Shown here in pieces: positions 54,023-63,293 of a stretch of 64,000 bases of DNA (its first letter is position 1; every line of letters starts with the position of its first letter). Made by a program: the position numbers and the translations under genes. Below the pieces are notes generated by a model that saw nothing but the letters and a program-made list of their open reading frames with translations, did not search any database and was not told the DNA's origin. Source of the DNA: Limnobaculum xujianqingii (lineage in GTDB: Bacteria; Pseudomonadota; Gammaproteobacteria; Enterobacterales; Enterobacteriaceae); NCBI RefSeq assembly GCF_013394855.1, contig NZ_JABMLK010000002.1:310001-374000 (forward strand), written 5' to 3'.

Positions 54023-54424
54023 ATGAAGCGAATAGAAATAGCCGTTGGAATAATAATCAATACCGAGCAGGCTATATTTGTTACCCAAAGACTTAAAGGT
54101 AGCCATCTTGCCGGTTATTGGGAGTTTCCCGGTGGAAAAGTGGAATCAGGGGAAGATGCAAAACAGGCGCTAAGGCGCGAGCTTCAGGAGGAAGTTGGCA
54201 TTGAGATGACTCATTCTAACCTGTTAACAACGTTGGAGTATGACTATCCCGATCGCCAGCTAACGTTGCATTTCTTTATTGTAGATAGTTGGAAAGGTCA
54301 GCCGGAAGGGCGTGAAGGTCAGGTATCTCGCTGGATTGATGTTTCACAGCTGAATGTTGCAGAGTTTCCGGAGGCTAATCAGCCGGTGATTGCTGAACTT
54401 AAGCAGCGTTACCGCAAGGCATAA
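54023..54424 (+). CDS. mutT: 8-oxo-dGTP diphosphatase MutT
   Basis: With the ATG at 54023 (MKRIEIAVGII) the protein has 133 residues; an upstream ATG would add Met-His. The complete Nudix box GKVESGEDAKQALRRELQEE is near residues 37-56, followed by VGI. It removes oxidised dGTP before incorporation. It follows secA in the E. coli order, with repeat copy C inserted in the gap. Confidence 0.95.
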   Translation: MKRIEIAVGIIINTEQAIFVTQRLKGSHLAGYWEFPGGKVESGEDAKQALRRELQEEVGIEMTHSNLLTTLEYDYPDRQLTLHFFIVDSWKGQPEGREGQVSRWIDVSQLNVAEFPEANQPVIAELKQRYRKA

Positions 54425-54468
54425 TCGGTTATCCATGCGGTAACTTGTAAAGGATAAGGAGGTGAAAA

Positions 54469-54666
54469 TTACTTCTCCTCTTCACTCCATTCATCACTAT
54501 CTGACTGGTCACCAGAGCTTGGAATTCGTTTTTCTTCATCGGCCCATTCACCTAAATCAATTAACTGGCAGCGCTTACTACAAAATGGCCGGTAAGTGCT
54601 TTGTTCATTCCAGATAACCGGTTTTCCACAGGTAGGACAGTTTACCTGAAGGGGGGTGTCACTCAT
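54469..54666 (-). CDS. yacG: DNA gyrase inhibitor YacG
   Basis: The small 65-residue zinc protein matches the E. coli length. Cysteines CPTC (9-12) and FCSKRC (28-33) form the zinc site, followed by [11 protein letters not shown] and an acidic tail. It binds GyrB and inhibits gyrase in E. coli. It lies downstream of zapD on the same strand and converges with mutT. Confidence 0.95.
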   Translation of the reverse strand: MSDTPLQVNCPTCGKPVIWNEQSTYRPFCSKRCQLIDLGEWADEEKRIPSSGDQSDSDEWSEEEK

Positions 54667-54767
54667 GAAATACTCCCAAATAACATAATCAATAGCAAAA
54701 CTAAAGGGTCACCCATTTGAGGTGATAATCTGACATCGCAGATATCAGCGACACCAGTAAATAATTA

Positions 54768-55520
54768 TTAGCAGCAGGCAATCTCAAAATTAAATTTTTC
54801 CGGTGTATCACCAATATCGCTGTCAAATGGCATAAAGCGAATGGCAAAGCGAGACTTGTGACCGGAAACCTGCGGATAAAGTTGATAAGTTGAATCCACT
54901 CTGATGCGCAAAATATCACAGTCTTCGGCATTATCCTGGTAGAAACCATTCAGACTGGTTTGTTTTTGAAAGACACCAGACTGTCGAACTAAATCGAGAC
55001 AGGCATTAAGTGCATTACTGAGCGGTGTTGTAGTTTCAATCCATTCAGCTACCTGTTCGTCTCGCTGTAATTTTGGATTATGTAGCCACATATGCAATAC
55101 GGGTAAATCAAAGCTGCAACAGCCACCAGGAATGCTTAAACGTTGACGAACCATACTAATTAAGCGGTCGTCTTTCAACTCCTGTCCAAGACGTGGCGCT
55201 GCCAGTAATGTATTTGCCAGCTCTTTTAAGGTATGACGTAAAGTACTAAGGCGCTCGCTATCAACACCGGGAACATCAATCCACTGCAGTAGCTTATGCT
55301 GTTGACGGTCCAATTCTTTAACCAGCTCGGTACGAACATCACCACGATCCATGATGTCCAGCAGTTCACTAACCGTACGGAAAAAACTTAATGTGTTGGT
55401 TAAATTAGTTAAAGAGCGATTGTGTTGTAACTGTTGTAGCAGGAATTCAAGGCGTAACCAGGTACGGACTTTTTCATTAAGCGGATGTTCAAAAAGTATG
55501 TTCTGGGATAAATCACTCAT
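54768..55520 (-). CDS. zapD: Cell division protein ZapD
   Basis: The 250-residue cytoplasmic protein (E. coli 247) begins [20 protein letters not shown], the family hallmark. It has an alpha-helical domain followed by a C-terminal beta domain containing [30 protein letters not shown]. It cross-links FtsZ filaments. Its start overlaps the coaE stop by four bases. Confidence 0.95.
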   Translation of the reverse strand: MSDLSQNILFEHPLNEKVRTWLRLEFLLQQLQHNRSLTNLTNTLSFFRTVSELLDIMDRGDVRTELVKELDRQQHKLLQWIDVPGVDSERLSTLRHTLKELANTLLAAPRLGQELKDDRLISMVRQRLSIPGGCCSFDLPVLHMWLHNPKLQRDEQVAEWIETTTPLSNALNACLDLVRQSGVFQKQTSLNGFYQDNAEDCDILRIRVDSTYQLYPQVSGHKSRFAIRFMPFDSDIGDTPEKFNFEIACC

Positions 55521-56140
55521 ATCGACAAATCCTGCTTGTTGAATTGGTTGGCTAAAGCTAAATACTTTTGATGCAATAGGGCAATTTGCGGTATTAACGC
55601 TTCAGGTTCCCTATCATTATTTAGCACATCATCTGCATGAGACAGGCGCTCAGCGCGGGAAGTTTGGGCAGATAAAATTTGTTCTGCCAACTGTAAACTG
55701 CTTCCATCGCGGGCTATTAATCTACTTAATTGGGTCTCTTTGCTAACATCTACCACTAACACGCGGTTAGCTCGGGAACATAAATTATTCTCTATCAATA
55801 ATGGGACAACCCAAAGCAGATAAGGTGCAGTTATATTTGCAAATTGACGTTGGGTTTCCTGTTGAATCAGTGGATGGAGCAGATTATTTAACCACTGTTT
55901 GTCAGCAGAATGACTAAAAATACGTTCACGTAACTTTTTACGGTTCAGAGTACCATCGGCCAACAGTATTGAATGGCCGAAATGATGAGCAATTTGTTGG
56001 AGAGCATCGCGACCCGGCTCTACCACCTGACGGGCAATAATATCAGCATCGATGACGGGAACGCCCAAACGGGAAAACTCATTGGATACGGTTGATTTCC
56101 CGCTACCAATTCCGCCGGTAAGTGCCACGATATAACTCAT
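55517..56140 (-). CDS. coaE: Dephospho-CoA kinase
   Basis: The 207-residue enzyme (E. coli 206) starts with P-loop [16 protein letters not shown] at residues 7-22, followed by the conserved [13 protein letters not shown]. It performs the last step of coenzyme A synthesis. It is the upstream member of coaE-zapD-yacG. In E. coli the next gene upstream is guaC; here a prepilin peptidase gene lies between. Confidence 0.96.
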   Translation of the reverse strand: MSYIVALTGGIGSGKSTVSNEFSRLGVPVIDADIIARQVVEPGRDALQQIAHHFGHSILLADGTLNRKKLRERIFSHSADKQWLNNLLHPLIQQETQRQFANITAPYLLWVVPLLIENNLCSRANRVLVVDVSKETQLSRLIARDGSSLQLAEQILSAQTSRAERLSHADDVLNNDREPEALIPQIALLHQKYLALANQFNKQDLSI

Positions 56141-56184
56141 ATAAAAGCCTGTAACAGTATTGATAGCTCAATAATAAAGGGATC

Positions 56185-56994
56185 TCACAGAAGTGCAAGC
56201 CATCCGGCAACAGCAAGGAAAGGGCCAAAGGCAATTGTGTTGTTTTTAGTTTTCTTATTCAGCTTAATTAGCAAAAAATAAGTTAGTCCACTCAGGCTGG
56301 CAATTAGCATTATTGTTGGTAAAGCCTCTATTCCAACCCAGCCACCAAGTCCTGCCATGAGCTTTATATCACCGCCACCCAACCCATATTGATCTTTTAT
56401 TAATCGAAATAGCATTCCAGGTATCCAAAGAAATATGTATCCAATGAGTGTTCCTGTCAGAGATTCTGATAAAGACAATGGCGATAAACCAAGTAGAGCA
56501 AAAATTAGTCCGCTCCAAATTAGTGGTAGTGTAAATATATCCGGCAACAGTTGATGAGATATATCAATCAGCGATGCGGTCACCAACCATAGGGTTACAG
56601 ATAACAGCATGATTATTCTGACAGGATCGGCACTTGAAGCGGCAATAATCATAAACAGTAGACTACAAATCAGTTCAGTTAAGGGATAACGGCAACTGAT
56701 AGCTTTATGGCAGGACGGACATCGACCATGAATACATAGCCAGGAAATAACTGAATATACGCAGCGTTTAGAAAATGGTTGGTGACAGTGAGGGCATCGA
56801 GGATGGGAAAGTAAAGCCAGAGAGAATTTTGTTGGTCCGATTGATAAGTGGAGGTTGGTATTGGTTATCTGGCAATATTGTTGCTGCCAGCGAGCAAATA
56901 AAACAGCAGGGATTTGGTGGGCGATGCGAGTGGTCAGACTACCACTTAACAGACCAAATAATCCAAAACCAAGGATTACAAAGGCGTTATCCAT
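56185..56994 (-). CDS. Type IV prepilin peptidase / N-methyltransferase (PilD/GspO family)
   Basis: The 269-residue membrane protein has about seven spans. The N-terminal cytoplasmic loop carries two zinc-type pairs (CPHC and CPSC, near residues 68-95). The two catalytic aspartates are in LIDISHQLLPD and in GGGDIKLMAG, the GxGD motif. It cleaves and methylates type IV pilin-like leaders at the membrane. It lies between coaE and guaC, while a PilC/HofC-like gene begins at the right edge of the window, so both may serve the same pilus or competence system. Confidence 0.9.
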   Translation of the reverse strand: MDNAFVILGFGLFGLLSGSLTTRIAHQIPAVLFARWQQQYCQITNTNLHLSIGPTKFSLALLSHPRCPHCHQPFSKRCVYSVISWLCIHGRCPSCHKAISCRYPLTELICSLLFMIIAASSADPVRIIMLLSVTLWLVTASLIDISHQLLPDIFTLPLIWSGLIFALLGLSPLSLSESLTGTLIGYIFLWIPGMLFRLIKDQYGLGGGDIKLMAGLGGWVGIEALPTIMLIASLSGLTYFLLIKLNKKTKNNTIAFGPFLAVAGWLALL

Positions 56995-57172
56995 GAATTA
57001 CCTTAGATCTGCTTTTTCGCAGATAAATTTATGGGATTATAGCTGAAATTTTTTGAAAATCTCAGACTTGTTCATTAATTATTCATGTGTATGATAACGT
57101 CACTGGAAATGGCCAACATTCAGCTTATAGCTAATTTGCGATACGTCGCCAAAAACCAGGAAAACTACAGAT

Positions 57173-58216
57173 ATGCGCATTGAAGAAGATTTGAAGCTGG
57201 GCTTCAAAGATGTCTTAATCCGTCCTAAGCGTTCCACGCTGAAAAGTCGTTCTGAAGTAGAACTTGAACGCACCTACACCTTTAAACATTCAGGCCATCA
57301 GTGGTCCGGTATTCCTATTATTGCTGCGAATATGGACACGGTAGGCACCTTTACCATGGCTGAGGCATTGGCGTCGTTTGATTTGCTAACTGCCGTGCAC
57401 AAACACTATACCGTTGAGCAATGGCGTGAGTTTGTTGCCCGCGTACCTGAATCTGTATTACGTCACGTCATGGTATCAACCGGAACATCAGAAGCGGATT
57501 TCACTAAACTGGGCCAGATTATGGCGCTTTCACCAGCACTGAAATTTATCTGTATTGATGTGGCGAATGGCTATTCTGAGCATTTTGTTGCTTTCTTGCG
57601 TAAAGCGCGTGAAGCCAATATGGATAAAGTGATTTGTGCCGGTAACGTGGTTACGGGTGAGATGGTGGAAGAGCTGATTCTTTCCGGTGCGGATATCGTT
57701 AAAGTCGGTATTGGCCCTGGCTCTGTTTGTACTACGCGCGTGAAAACTGGCGTTGGTTACCCACAACTGTCAGCGGTAATCGAATGTGCTGATGCAGCTC
57801 ATGGCCTTGGTGGTCAGATCGTCAGTGATGGCGGTTGTACAACCCCGGGCGATGTGGCTAAAGCTTTTGGTGGTGGCGCAGACTTCGTCATGCTAGGCGG
57901 AATGCTGGCTGCTCATGAAGAGTGTGAAGGCAAGATTATCGAAGAGAACGGCAATCAATATATGCAGTTCTATGGCATGAGTTCTGAATCAGCGATGAAC
58001 CGTCACGTAGGCGGTGTTGCAGGGTATCGCGCAGCAGAAGGTAAAACCGTGAAGCTGGCTTACCGTGGCTCAGTAGAAAACACCACCAGAGATATTCTTG
58101 GTGGCCTGCGCTCAGCCTGTACCTATGTTGGTGCTGAACGCTTGAAAGAGCTGACCAAGCGCACCACTTTTATTCGGGTCGCTGAGCAAGAAAACCGAGT
58201 TTTTGGACAAGGTTAG
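57173..58216 (+). CDS. guaC: GMP reductase
   Basis: At 347 residues it equals E. coli GuaC. The catalytic Cys lies in [19 protein letters not shown] near residue 186. The phosphate-binding [20 protein letters not shown] follows, and the N-terminus has [19 protein letters not shown]. It converts GMP to IMP with NADPH. It is a single gene with its own terminator. Confidence 0.97.
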   Translation: MRIEEDLKLGFKDVLIRPKRSTLKSRSEVELERTYTFKHSGHQWSGIPIIAANMDTVGTFTMAEALASFDLLTAVHKHYTVEQWREFVARVPESVLRHVMVSTGTSEADFTKLGQIMALSPALKFICIDVANGYSEHFVAFLRKAREANMDKVICAGNVVTGEMVEELILSGADIVKVGIGPGSVCTTRVKTGVGYPQLSAVIECADAAHGLGGQIVSDGGCTTPGDVAKAFGGGADFVMLGGMLAAHEECEGKIIEENGNQYMQFYGMSSESAMNRHVGGVAGYRAAEGKTVKLAYRGSVENTTRDILGGLRSACTYVGAERLKELTKRTTFIRVAEQENRVFGQG

Positions 58217-58244
58217 ACCGAGCCTGAAATTTTAAAGTATTAAG

Positions 58245-58271
58245 AAAAGTGCGCCATTTGGCGCACTTTTA
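58245..58271 (+). terminator. Rho-independent terminator of guaC
   Basis: AAAAGTGCGCC-ATTT-GGCGCACTTTT forms a perfect 11-base stem ending in T residues, 28 bases after the stop. Confidence 0.9.
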
Positions 58272-58334
58272 GTCATTAAGATTGTTAATCATTGAGTCTG
58301 GCTTGATGCTCCTGATGTTAAGTCCTAAATTGTA

Positions 58335-59354
58335 TTACGCAGAACTCACCGCGTTAATATCATGAGGATTACTACCAATTCGTCTTGCGGTAGAAATCTG
58401 ACGATTCGCCCAAAATACTGTTAATATTCTCTGCAATCCGATAAACCCAAACAGCAGGATGCCAATAACAATCTTGGTCCACCAGGAGCTAAGCGTACCG
58501 TCGAAATTAATGTAGGTCTGGATTAGCCCCTGAATTAATACGCCAAACAGAGTACCAAATACGGTACCAACTCCTCCACTTAGCAAGGTTCCTCCGATAA
58601 CTACAGCCGCAATGGCATCTAACTCAACGCCGATTCCGGCTAGTGCGTAACCAGCGGAGGTATAGAAAGAGAAAACAATACCTGCCAGAGTTGCCAGTCC
58701 GGTAGAGAGCATATAAATACCAATAGTGGTTTTGCGGGTTGAGATCCCCATTAGTTCAGCAGAGGTAGCGTTGCCCCCGATAGCATAAACATTGTTACCA
58801 AAACGCGTTTTATGAGCGAGAACCATACCGAAAATGACTACCAGTAACATAATGACGGCTAACAGGCTAAAGCGACCACCACCCGGGATCTTCCATGCTA
58901 CTGAAGATAATGTGCTGTATAACGGATGATCGATAGGAATCGATCGTTCGGAAACTAAAAAGCTAACGCCCCGCAGAAAGAACATTCCGGCTAACGTAAT
59001 AATAAAGGCGGGAATTTTTAAGGCATCGATTAACCACCCCATCAGGGCGCCAAATGAGCAGCCCATTACCATAATAACCACAAAGGCTGTTAATGGATCA
59101 AAGCCCCATTCACCAATGGCTTTAGCCAAAAATACACCGGTAAAAGCAATCACCGAACCAACAGAAAGGTCGATACCACCAGACAGAATGACAAACGTCA
59201 TGCCTACCGCCACAATGCACAAAAAGGCGTTATCCGTCAGAATATTGCAAATAACTCGGGTGGATGCAAAGCCGGGGAAGCGGGCAAAGCAGAACATATA
59301 GCCCATTACAAAAACGGCGATGGTAATCATCAGGGGAAGGTGACGTTTAAACAT
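58335..59354 (-). CDS. yjfF: Sugar ABC transporter permease YjfF (galactofuranose type)
   Basis: The 339-residue membrane protein of the RbsC/BPD_transp_2 family has about eight to ten spans. It shows the family block VILSGGIDLSVGSVIAFTG near 58-76 and the loop GIGVELDAIAAVVIGGTLLSGG. It is the last gene of a four-gene unit and overlaps ytfT by eight bases. The sequence closely follows E. coli YjfF. The two permeases pair in the membrane. Confidence 0.92.
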   Translation of the reverse strand: MFKRHLPLMITIAVFVMGYMFCFARFPGFASTRVICNILTDNAFLCIVAVGMTFVILSGGIDLSVGSVIAFTGVFLAKAIGEWGFDPLTAFVVIMVMGCSFGALMGWLIDALKIPAFIITLAGMFFLRGVSFLVSERSIPIDHPLYSTLSSVAWKIPGGGRFSLLAVIMLLVVIFGMVLAHKTRFGNNVYAIGGNATSAELMGISTRKTTIGIYMLSTGLATLAGIVFSFYTSAGYALAGIGVELDAIAAVVIGGTLLSGGVGTVFGTLFGVLIQGLIQTYINFDGTLSSWWTKIVIGILLFGFIGLQRILTVFWANRQISTARRIGSNPHDINAVSSA

Positions 59355-60369
59355 GACCGGTTCTCCTTTTAAACAAACGGATAAATGCCGGAGACTGCAA
59401 TACCAGAACCAGCAAGACTACTAACGCTTTAACCACTAGGTTCCATTGAGGCTGATAGCCGGAGAGTAAAATACCGGTATTCATCCCCTGAATAATCAAT
59501 GCGCCGATAAGAGAAAGAATCAGGCTAAAGCGTCCCCCCATTAATGAAGCTCCACCAATGACCACCGCAAGAATAGCATCCATCTCCAGCCATAAACCGG
59601 CGTTGTTAGCGTCGGCACCACGTATATCCGCAGCAACAATCACACCAGCAATTGCCGCACAAATACCGCTGAGAATATAGGTCGACATCACTACCATGCT
59701 GGTATTAACACCGGCATTTTTGGCTGCCCGAATATTGATGCCTGCCGACTCAATAAATAGCCCCAACGCGGTTTTACGGGTAAGTAGCCAAAGCAGCACA
59801 AATACTGCAACAACAATAGAAACAGGTGTCGGTAAGAACAGGAAAGTACCACTACCAATCCAGGCCAGAGCCGGATCGTTAAAGGTGACAATTTGACCTT
59901 CAGTAATTAGCTGAGCGATGCCTCGACCTGCAACCATTAACATTAGAGTGGCAACGATGGGCTGTATTTTGAAGATAGCCACCAGAAATCCATTCCATAC
60001 GCCACATAATGCCCCGGCACCCAGGGCTGTAAGCAGTACGATATACAGTGGAAAACCAGCGGTTGTCATACTGGCGGCGGTTGCTCCGGCAATGGCCATA
60101 ACGGCACCTACGGAAAGGTCAATACCACCGGTAGCAATCACCAGAGTCATACCCAGTGCGAGAATAGCCACCGGAGCGCAGCGATTTAAAATGTCAATAA
60201 TACTGCCAAACAGACGCCCATCCTGAATATGAATATCGAAAAAGTTATTCGCTACCAGTGCATTGACTATCAAAATAGCAATCAATGCGGCGATCTGGGC
60301 ACTCCCTTTAGGCAAACTAAATCCTTTTCTGTTTGCTGATGGGACAGGAGGTGCTGAGTTTGATGCCAT
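59347..60369 (-). CDS. ytfT: Sugar ABC transporter permease YtfT (galactofuranose type)
   Basis: The 340-residue permease belongs to the same family as YjfF. LVIATGGIDLSVGAVMAIAG is near residues 80-99, and LWLEMDAILAVVIGGASLMGG is in the second half. With YjfF it forms the membrane pore. It lies 11 bases after ytfR and overlaps yjfF. Confidence 0.93.
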   Translation of the reverse strand: MASNSAPPVPSANRKGFSLPKGSAQIAALIAILIVNALVANNFFDIHIQDGRLFGSIIDILNRCAPVAILALGMTLVIATGGIDLSVGAVMAIAGATAASMTTAGFPLYIVLLTALGAGALCGVWNGFLVAIFKIQPIVATLMLMVAGRGIAQLITEGQIVTFNDPALAWIGSGTFLFLPTPVSIVVAVFVLLWLLTRKTALGLFIESAGINIRAAKNAGVNTSMVVMSTYILSGICAAIAGVIVAADIRGADANNAGLWLEMDAILAVVIGGASLMGGRFSLILSLIGALIIQGMNTGILLSGYQPQWNLVVKALVVLLVLVLQSPAFIRLFKRRTGHV

Positions 60370-60380
60370 GGATTCCTCCC

Positions 60381-61889
60381 TTAAGCCGCAATGGCGTTCA
60401 TGATGGCGGGAACCGATAGCTGTTCCGCTGGAATTTCTGCAATTTGCTTTCCATCCCGTAAAATAATCACCCGGTCGGCGTAGCCAATAAGCTCTTCAAG
60501 TTCAGAAGAGATAACCAATAATGCCAGACCGTCGGCGCACAGCGTTTCGATCAGGCGAATGATTTCGGCGTGTGCTCCAACATCGATACCCCGGGTAGGC
60601 TCATCAAGGATCAGAAACTGTGGTTTGGTTACCAGCCAGCGCGAGAGCAGGACTTTTTGCTGATTGCCTCCGGAAAGAAATTGAATTGGCTGTTCAGCAC
60701 TCGGTGTTTTGATGCCCAACTGGCGAATAAAACGAGCAGCGATATCATCTTGCTCTTTACGTGAAATTGGGTGTAGCCAGCCGCGTTGGGTTTGCAAAGC
60801 CAGAATAATATTTTCTCTGACTGATGCCGCAGCAATAATGCCTTCAGTTTTACGATCTTCCGGACAGAAACCAAAACCTAATGATGATGCCTGACGAGCT
60901 GATTTTATTTTTACTTCCCTACCTTTCACCAAGGCTTTACCACTATCCGCGGGTTTAATACCAAAGATAACCTCAGCAGTTTCGGTTCTGCCTGAGCCCA
61001 GTAGCCCCGCCAGAGCAACCACTTCACCAGGACGAACCTGTAAATCAAAGGGAAGAATAGTGCCTTTTTTACCATACTGCTCAAAAGAAACCGTTGGTTT
61101 ATCGCTTCTTAGCGTGCGACCGGCACGGCGCAGGGCATTATCTTCTAACTCTCTGCCAAGCATCATTTTTACCAGTTCAATTTGTGGTAGCTCAGCAGTA
61201 ACTCGCGTACCCACCAGCTCTCCATTGCGTAATACGGTAATTCGGTCAGTAACTGTGTATACCTGTTCAAGAAAGTGAGTAATAAAAATCAGGCTTACAC
61301 CCCGATTGCGCAAATCACGCATAATACTGAACAATAACTCTACTTCGCTGGTATCCAGACTGGCAGTAGGCTCATCAAGGATTAAAACTTTAGCGGAAAG
61401 GTCAACTGCTCGGGCAATAGCAATAATTTGCTGCATGGCGACCGAGTAATAACCCAGCGGTTGGGTAACATCCAGCTCGAAGCCATAGCTGGCCATAATC
61501 TTCTGAGACTGGTGAATAATTTCTTTTCGGTTTACCAGCCCAAATTTTTTGGGTTCACGACCAATAAACAGATTATCTGCGACTGACATATTGGGTAGTA
61601 GGTTAACTTCCTGATATACCGTTCCAATACCAATCGATTGGGCATGGGCGGTACTGGTTGGATTAATCTCTTTTCCTTCCAGATATATGGTTCCACTGTC
61701 TTTTGGGTAGACACCAGTTAACGCTTTAATCAGGGTTGATTTACCTGCGCCATTTTCCCCTAGTAGCGCCATAATCTCGCCACGGCGAAGCGTCAGTGAA
61801 ACATCGTGCAGTGCTCTGACGCCGGGAAAAGATTTACTGATCCCTTTGATATCCAGAAGAATATCGTCTGAGTGCTGTTGCTCTGTCAT
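60381..61889 (-). CDS. ytfR: Sugar ABC transporter ATP-binding protein YtfR
   Basis: The preferred ATG at 61889 (MTEQQHSDD) gives 502 residues; the frame reaches six codons further. It has two fused ABC domains. Walker A GENGAGKST is near 47-55 and VILDEPTASLDT follows. The second half has a degenerate P-loop (GLLGSGRTET), FLSGGNQQKV and FLILDEPTRGID. Strong similarity to E. coli YtfR. It energises galactofuranose uptake. Confidence 0.94.
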   Translation of the reverse strand: MTEQQHSDDILLDIKGISKSFPGVRALHDVSLTLRRGEIMALLGENGAGKSTLIKALTGVYPKDSGTIYLEGKEINPTSTAHAQSIGIGTVYQEVNLLPNMSVADNLFIGREPKKFGLVNRKEIIHQSQKIMASYGFELDVTQPLGYYSVAMQQIIAIARAVDLSAKVLILDEPTASLDTSEVELLFSIMRDLRNRGVSLIFITHFLEQVYTVTDRITVLRNGELVGTRVTAELPQIELVKMMLGRELEDNALRRAGRTLRSDKPTVSFEQYGKKGTILPFDLQVRPGEVVALAGLLGSGRTETAEVIFGIKPADSGKALVKGREVKIKSARQASSLGFGFCPEDRKTEGIIAAASVRENIILALQTQRGWLHPISRKEQDDIAARFIRQLGIKTPSAEQPIQFLSGGNQQKVLLSRWLVTKPQFLILDEPTRGIDVGAHAEIIRLIETLCADGLALLVISSELEELIGYADRVIILRDGKQIAEIPAEQLSVPAIMNAIAA

Positions 61890-61948
61890 AGATTCCCCTG
61901 TTTTCACCGGTGATAATATTTTCGATTGCAGACAGATATGGGTTAGAA

Positions 61949-61976
61949 CCGCTGCTATGGCTTGCCATAGCAGCGG
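61949..61976 (-). promoter_or_regulatory. Intercistronic stem-loop between ytfQ and ytfR
   Basis: A 12-base perfect stem CCGCTGCTATGG / CCATAGCAGCGG with a 4-base loop lies just after the ytfQ stop, without a T-run. Such hairpins between a binding-protein gene and the rest of an ABC operon usually protect the upstream mRNA and let the binding protein be made in excess. Confidence 0.7.
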
Positions 61977-61996
61977 GTGAAGCAGGTTAATGGATA

Positions 61997-62953
61997 TTAG
62001 TAACCCATGTTTTTCTTCAATTCGATTTGTTGCTGAGCACTGTCCGGACCAAAGGCTTTAGACTCGGTCAGAATGACTTTAGGTGGAATGGTGCCATCTT
62101 TCTTATAGGCCTGCAGAGCATCAAATGCAGGGCCAGCCATATTTGGGGTCAACTCAACGGTTAAGTTAGCTTCACCAGCCTGCATAGCTTTAAAGATGTC
62201 CGGTACGGCATCAATGGAGATGATCTTAATATCGCTGCCTGGTTTTAAACCTGCTTCTTTAATGGCTTGAATTGCACCGATGGCCATATCATCGTTATGT
62301 GCGTAGACCGCACAAATGTTTTTGCCGCGGTCTTCGGCTTTAATAAAGCTTTCCATTACCTCTTTACCCTTACTGCGGGTAAAGTCACCAGACTGAGTAC
62401 GAACGATTTTTATTGAAGGCGTTGAAGCTATAGCATCAGCAAAGCCTTTTTTACGGTCTAACGCTACGCTGGCACCAACGGTACCTTGTAATTCAACAAC
62501 GTTACAGGTTTTGCCTGCCATCTCTTTCACTAACCAATCACCAGCAACTTTGCCTTCGTAAACGTTATCAGCAGTAACCACTGACATATAAAGCGACTTA
62601 TCTTTAGCGGTAATATTGCGGTCTAACAGGAATACGGGGATTTTTGCATCTTTAGCTTCTTCCAGTACTGGTTCCCATCCGGTTTGTACTACCGGAGCAA
62701 TAAAGATGGCGTCAACGCCCTGAGCGATAAAAGAGCGTACTGCTTTAATCTGGTTTTCCTGCTTTTGCTGAGCATCAGCAATCTTTAGGGTAATACCGCG
62801 CTGTTTAGCCTGTTCTTTTGCGACAGACGTCTCTGCAGCCCGCCAGCCTGATTCAGAACCAATTTGTGAAAAGCCAACGGTAAGGGATTGTGCATAAGCT
62901 GCGCCGGAAAGAAGTGTTGCGATAGAACTTACGAGCAATAAGCGTTTTAGCAT
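61997..62953 (-). CDS. ytfQ: Galactofuranose-binding periplasmic protein YtfQ
   Basis: The 318-residue protein, equal in length to E. coli YtfQ, has a signal peptide (MLKRLLLVSSIATLLSGAAYA) and a LacI-type periplasmic binding fold starting LTVGFSQIGSESGWRAAE. The FLLDRNITAKDKSLY and VYAHNDDMAIGA segments line the sugar site. It delivers galactofuranose (and probably galactopyranose) to YtfRT-YjfF. First gene of the operon, with a hairpin behind it. No regulator gene is adjacent. Confidence 0.94.
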   Translation of the reverse strand: MLKRLLLVSSIATLLSGAAYAQSLTVGFSQIGSESGWRAAETSVAKEQAKQRGITLKIADAQQKQENQIKAVRSFIAQGVDAIFIAPVVQTGWEPVLEEAKDAKIPVFLLDRNITAKDKSLYMSVVTADNVYEGKVAGDWLVKEMAGKTCNVVELQGTVGASVALDRKKGFADAIASTPSIKIVRTQSGDFTRSKGKEVMESFIKAEDRGKNICAVYAHNDDMAIGAIQAIKEAGLKPGSDIKIISIDAVPDIFKAMQAGEANLTVELTPNMAGPAFDALQAYKKDGTIPPKVILTESKAFGPDSAQQQIELKKNMGY

Positions 62954-63293
62954 GTTACTTTCCTCTAATAAAATTTAGCGGGTTGGTAAAGCAGTAAAAT
63001 GATTGCTACTACAATTTTGCAAAACTCACAGAATAAAAAGAGAGCAACTTCTCATATAGTTACAAATAGCAGAATAGTGAATATAAATAACCCAATATGT
63101 ATGGTCTTCTGAATTATAGTTGTAACCTTATTTTTGTGATTATAATTTTTTTGTATTTTGTTTTTTATAGTGTTTTTAATAATGTGCTCGCAAAATATGA
63201 GACATGAGTTTTTATTTGAGCTTATGTGTGGCTAATTATTATTGGCTATCTGCCGTTGGTCTTTTAATGAAAAATAGAGCTTCTGATTTTGTA
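62954..63293. other. AT-rich intergenic region upstream of ytfQ
   Basis: The 340-base gap between ytfQ and the hofC-like gene has no open frame. A half-conserved CRP-like site (TTTTGCAAAACTCACA, about 63015-63030) lies near the ytfQ side; only its TCACA half is good. The ytf promoter must lie here. The rest is AT-rich with nothing recognisable. Confidence 0.45.
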
